16,907 nucleotides of DNA from Savagea sp. Lineage in GTDB: Bacteria; Bacillota; Bacilli; Bacillales_A; Planococcaceae. The notes beneath the pieces were generated by a model. That model worked only from the letters and a program-made list of their open reading frames with translations. It was not told the DNA's origin and searched no databases. The DNA lies in contig JASLJC010000113.1 of NCBI GenBank assembly GCA_030152585.1, positions 1 to 16,907 of the forward strand, written 5' to 3'. A program made the translations under genes and the position numbers. The stretch's first letter is position 1. Each line of letters starts with the position of its first letter. This document shows positions 14,083-16,907 of this stretch, piece by piece.

Positions 14083-15456
14083 ATGTTAGAATCAATTCGC
14101 ATTTATCATACGAACGACATTCATAGTCACTTTGGCGATTGGACGAAGATTCATCGTTACGTACGTGAACGGCGACGTGAAGTAGAAGCAAGTGGTGCAC
14201 ATTGTTTCGTTTTCGATATCGGCGATCACGTTGACCGCTCCCATCCGTATACTGAAGCAACGTACGGAAAAGGGAATATACAAGCGTTGAATGAAGCGCA
14301 ATATGATGCAGTTACGATCGGAAATAATGAAGGAATTACGTTATCGCATGAAGCATTACAAACGTTGTACAAAGATGCGACGTTTGACGTTTTACTTGCA
14401 AATGTGAAAGAACGAGGAGGACATCCGTTACAGTGGGCGAATCCGTATCAAATTTATACGACAAAATACGGAACGCGTATCGCTGTTTTTGGCTTAACAG
14501 CACCTTATCCGATGGCATATCGTTCACTCGGCTGGGACGTAACTTCTCCATATGAAGAAACGAAAGTGTTACTGGAACAATTAAAATATAAAGCAGACGT
14601 AATCATTTGTTTATCTCATCTCGGAATTCGAGCAGATCGCACATTAGCCAAACAATTTCCGGCTATCGATATTATATTGGGCGGTCATACGCATCATTTA
14701 CTCGAACGTGGAGAATGGGTCGGAGATACGTTACTTGCCGCAGCGGGAAAATATGGTCGTTATATTGGACGTATTGATGTAGTATACGACCGAACGAAAC
14801 GATTGCTTATCAAAAGTGAAGCATCGGTCCGAGCGACTGCCAGTTTATTAACGACGCAAACGGATATCGAGGAAGCCCGTCAATATATGAAAATCGGGAA
14901 AGAAGCGTTAAATGAGCCTGTTTTTTGGAACGATACTCGTTTGTCGAATGAGTTATTCGATAAAAGTGAGCTCGCAACGTTGTTTGGCGAAGCGTTACTT
15001 GACTATACGCAAGCTCATTGTGCGATGTTTAATGCAGGTATATTGCTCGGTCATTTAAAACGAGGATGTGTTACACGAGGAGATTTACACGCTTTATTAC
15101 CTCACCCGATCAATCCTGTCGTTGCTGAAGTCGATGGCTCAGTACTGTATCATCTTTATGCTAAATCACAAGATAAAGCATTTACGCATTCAATCGTTAC
15201 AGGATTAGGTTTTCGAGGTACGTATATGGGGGCATTATTATTTCAAAGGATGGAAGAAAGAGACGGTATCTTATACGTTGGAAATGAACGTGTATTACAT
15301 GGAAGAACGTATACGTTAGCGACATTAGATATGTTTACGTTCGGTTTCTTTTTCCCTGAATTAGAACATGTGCCGAAACGTTATTTCATGCCTGAGTTGT
15401 TGCGGGATGTTTTCAAACAATATGTGGAAAAAACGATGGAAACGAAAGAATGTTGA
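14083..15456 (+). CDS. yunD: Metallophosphatase/5'-nucleotidase family protein, YunD-like
   Basis: A 457-residue two-domain protein. The N-terminal calcineurin-like phosphatase domain has the two-metal motifs D12-x-H14 (H-T-N-D-I-H-S-H), G47-D48, G-N81-N-E, H179 (L-S-H-L-G) and G-G-H202-T-H204. G-N-N-E replaces the common G-N-H-E, which I believe is usual for YunD relatives. The C-terminal part (from about 275) is the 5'-nucleotidase C domain that binds the nucleotide base, with F-N-A-G-I-L-L and G-D-L-H-A-L-L-P-H-P. I see no signal peptide, so it should act in the cytoplasm on nucleotides or related phosphoesters. The start is the ATG at 14083. Only a poor GGGGG lies before it, so coupling to yunE four bases upstream is likely. 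The stop codon lies inside the -35 box of the next promoter. Confidence 0.92.
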   Translation: MLESIRIYHTNDIHSHFGDWTKIHRYVRERRREVEASGAHCFVFDIGDHVDRSHPYTEATYGKGNIQALNEAQYDAVTIGNNEGITLSHEALQTLYKDATFDVLLANVKERGGHPLQWANPYQIYTTKYGTRIAVFGLTAPYPMAYRSLGWDVTSPYEETKVLLEQLKYKADVIICLSHLGIRADRTLAKQFPAIDIILGGHTHHLLERGEWVGDTLLAAAGKYGRYIGRIDVVYDRTKRLLIKSEASVRATASLLTTQTDIEEARQYMKIGKEALNEPVFWNDTRLSNELFDKSELATLFGEALLDYTQAHCAMFNAGILLGHLKRGCVTRGDLHALLPHPINPVVAEVDGSVLYHLYAKSQDKAFTHSIVTGLGFRGTYMGALLFQRMEERDGILYVGNERVLHGRTYTLATLDMFTFGFFFPELEHVPKRYFMPELLRDVFKQYVEKTMETKEC

Positions 15457-15481
15457 CAGAAAGCGAAAGTCATGGTAAATT
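15453..15481 (+). promoter_or_regulatory. Promoter of the lysine riboswitch transcript
   Basis: A perfect -35 TTGACA (15453-15458), a 17-base spacer and TAAATT (15476-15481). The -35 contains the TGA stop codon of yunD (15454-15456). Start expected near 15488, about 25 bases before the aptamer. Confidence 0.75.
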
Positions 15482-15511
15482 GAGTTACGTTAATGAAACA
15501 CGTATATGAAA

Positions 15512-15670
15512 GTAGAGGCTGCTTTAACGAAGAGTATCCATTCTGAGCGGATAGCGAAGAAGAATGGAAAAAGGCGTTGAGGCCGAAATGTTTTTTCACG
15601 TCGGTGAAAAGATGTTGGGGCTATTCTGAAGAAGAATAGAACTGTCATTCAACTCTGAATGTTGCGCTAC
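15512..15670 (+). promoter_or_regulatory. Lysine riboswitch (L-box)
   Basis: Carries the L-box pattern: GTAGAGGCTGC (15512-15522) closing P1 with GCGCTAC (15664-15670), AGAGTATCC followed by the P2 arm CCATTCT/AGAATGG (15538-15544 with 15561-15567), GGAAAAAGGCG and GGCCGAA (15566-15587), a hairpin with 7-bp arms (15593-15599 with 15604-15610), GTTGGGGCTATTCT with AGAATAG (15614-15639), the core GAACTGTCA (15639-15647), and the P5 arm CATTC/GAATG (15646-15650 with 15657-15661). Lysine-bound L-boxes usually favour the terminator, shutting the downstream gene off. The Rfam family is RF00168. The gene it precedes, a transporter, is a known type of L-box target. Confidence 0.9.
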
Positions 15671-15676
15671 GAATGG

Positions 15677-15703
15677 ACTTTTTTCAGCAATGATGAAAAA
15701 AGT
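15677..15703 (+). other. Hairpin between the L-box aptamer and its terminator
   Basis: A 10-bp perfect stem (15677-15686 with 15694-15703) and 7-base loop, rich in A and T. It is probably part of the expression platform, either a spacer hairpin or one arm of the antiterminator. It has no T-run after it, so it is not a terminator on this strand. Confidence 0.5.
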
Positions 15704-15725
15704 ATATTTTAGCAATTGAAATGAC

Positions 15726-15758
15726 GAGCCTACACGCGCAATGTGTAGGCTCTTTTTT
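15726..15758 (+). terminator. Expression-platform terminator of the L-box
   Basis: A 10-bp perfect stem (15726-15735 with 15743-15752), a 7-base loop, then T6. It lies before the transporter's ribosome binding site. I cannot derive the alternative antiterminator pairing with confidence. Confidence 0.9.
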
Positions 15759-15791
15759 ACTTTCGCGTGGAAGAAAAAAAGGAGAGATCAT

Positions 15792-16907
15792 ATGTTAGAG
15801 ACGATCGGTACATGGTGGTCTATATTGCCACCACTCATTGCGATTGTAATGGTACTTGTGACAAAACGTGTTATTTTGTCGCTCGGTGCCGGGATTTTAT
15901 CTGCTGCTTTAATCGTTGCCTCGTTTAAAGTGACAGATACGTTAAGTACATTAGGACTCGCTTTACTTTCACCGTTTTGGATTGAAGGCGAGTGGAATTT
16001 TGGGAATATTTTTATTATGCTGTTTATTTTGTTATTAGGTGTAATTACAGCATTCGTTAGTTTGTCTGGGGGGACACGTGCGTTTGCTGATTGGGCGTCT
16101 CGTCGTGTGAAAACGAAACGAGGAGCGAAACTGTTAACTGTTTTTCTCGGTATATTGATTTTCGTTGACGATTACTTTAACTCGCTTGCAGTAGGTCAAA
16201 TTGCTCGTCCCGTATCCGACCGACATAAAGTATCGCGAGCACAACTGGCCTATTTTATTGATTCAACGAGCGCGCCTATTTGTGTCATTTCGCCTGTATC
16301 GAGTTGGGGAGCATTTTTAATCGGGCAATTAGCTTTAATATTCGGTGCGACTGCTGCGATTACGTATTCGCCACTTGAAGCATTTATTATGATGGCACCG
16401 ATGAATTTTTATGTCGTAGCGACATTTGCTTTCGTCTTTTTCTTTGCAGCAACGAATATTTCGTTGTTTTCGATGGGAGAACATGAACGACGTGCAGAAG
16501 AGACAGGTGAATTGTATGATCCGACAAAAGATATTCCAGGACAATTAAAGGAAGATTTTCCAGAGCATCATGCAGGGCGTGTTCGAGATTTAATTATGCC
16601 TATCGTTACGTTGATTATCGTTACATTTGCGATGATGGTGATAACGGGATATATGGAAAGTGGCGTATGGGATGTTTGGGCAATTTTTGAAAATACGAAC
16701 GTACCCGCATCATTAGTAACCGGTGGGGTAGTCGGTGCGTTACTTTCTATTTTCTTATATGCAAGTCGAATGAAAGTGAATCCGACTGCATCGTTCGAGT
16801 GGATGAAAATTGCGACAGTAAGCGGTTTGAAGTCGATGTTACCTGCAGTTATTATTTTGTACTTTGCTTGGACGTTAACGGATTTAATTAGTGCGTTGCA
16901 AACGGGT
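15792..16907 (+). CDS. NhaC-superfamily transporter, likely lysine carrier; 3' end cut
   Basis: The first 372 residues of a membrane protein whose frame is still open at the window end. About nine hydrophobic segments are visible. The segment F-V-D-D-Y-F-N-S-L-A-V-G (125-135, with D126-D127) and the downstream D-S-T-S-A-P-I-C-V-I-S-P-V-S-S-W-G-A-F (157-175) are hallmarks of the NhaC Na+/H+ antiporter superfamily (PF03553). A charged loop lies at about 228-266. The ATG follows AAAGGAGA at six bases. By name it would be a Na+/H+ antiporter. However, a lysine riboswitch with terminator stands directly in front, and lysine-controlled members of this superfamily have been predicted to be lysine transporters (LysW type), so lysine uptake made when lysine is scarce is the better guess. 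Confidence 0.88.
   Translation, partial: MLETIGTWWSILPPLIAIVMVLVTKRVILSLGAGILSAALIVASFKVTDTLSTLGLALLSPFWIEGEWNFGNIFIMLFILLLGVITAFVSLSGGTRAFADWASRRVKTKRGAKLLTVFLGILIFVDDYFNSLAVGQIARPVSDRHKVSRAQLAYFIDSTSAPICVISPVSSWGAFLIGQLALIFGATAAITYSPLEAFIMMAPMNFYVVATFAFVFFFAATNISLFSMGEHERRAEETGELYDPTKDIPGQLKEDFPEHHAGRVRDLIMPIVTLIIVTFAMMVITGYMESGVWDVWAIFENTNVPASLVTGGVVGALLSIFLYASRMKVNPTASFEWMKIATVSGLKSMLPAVIILYFAWTLTDLISALQTG

Noticed and set aside
13646..14089. 147-codon open frame inside yunE
   Set aside because: It overlaps a clear TauE/SafE gene in another frame, is unusually rich in Cys, Arg and Trp, and has no ribosome binding site.
1..16907. Mobile element, prophage, CRISPR array, defence system or tRNA/rRNA gene
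   Set aside because: I saw no transposase, integrase, terminal repeats, regularly spaced repeats, defence-gene motifs or tRNA-like cloverleaf, and composition is even.

Overview
The window looks like chromosomal DNA from a low-GC Gram-positive bacterium of the order Bacillales. The evidence is strong AGGAGG-type ribosome binding sites, frequent TTG starts, sigma-A-like promoters, many hairpin-plus-T-run terminators, two Firmicutes-type riboswitches, and genes whose closest known relatives are Bacillus families (HemAT, YunD/YunE/YunF, YwaF, YycB-like MFS). I cannot name the genus. No insertion sequence, phage gene, CRISPR array, tRNA or rRNA was seen, and composition looks even throughout.

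Layout. (1) 1-3033: the nearly complete 3' part of a polyphosphate kinase gene faces a two-domain AhpD/carboxymuconolactone decarboxylase-like protein, with terminators between them. (2) 3227-5157: a promoter drives two overlapping YibE/F-family membrane proteins. (3) 5168-6466 (-): a HemAT-like haem-globin chemotaxis transducer. (4) 6467-7807: about 380 bases of AT-rich non-coding DNA, then a promoter, a clear M-box (ykoK) Mg2+ riboswitch and its terminator. The next full gene is a GNAT-type acetyltransferase, not a Mg2+ transporter. (5) 7858-9828: a YwaF-type membrane protein (-), then a two-gene operon of a DUF1722 protein and L-aspartate dehydrogenase (+). (6) 9889-12325 (-): a GntR/FadR regulator, a CynX/NimT-type MFS transporter and TspO. 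The regulator's promoter is embedded in two matching 17-bp palindromes. (7) 12392-15456 (+): a compact yunF-yunE-yunD operon (DUF72, TauE/SafE transporter, metallophosphatase/5'-nucleotidase). (8) 15453-16907: a promoter, a lysine riboswitch (L-box), a terminator and an NhaC-superfamily transporter cut by the window end, most simply a lysine-repressed lysine carrier.

Four convergent gene pairs (ppk/CMD, yibF/hemAT, GNAT/ywaF, nadX/tspO) each share at least one hairpin that can terminate on both strands, so the region is made of short, insulated transcription units. Most genes are ordinary housekeeping or accessory Bacillales genes. The least expected items are the M-box in front of an acetyltransferase, the HemAT globin lacking two distal-pocket residues, and the twin-operator regulator/transporter/TspO unit.
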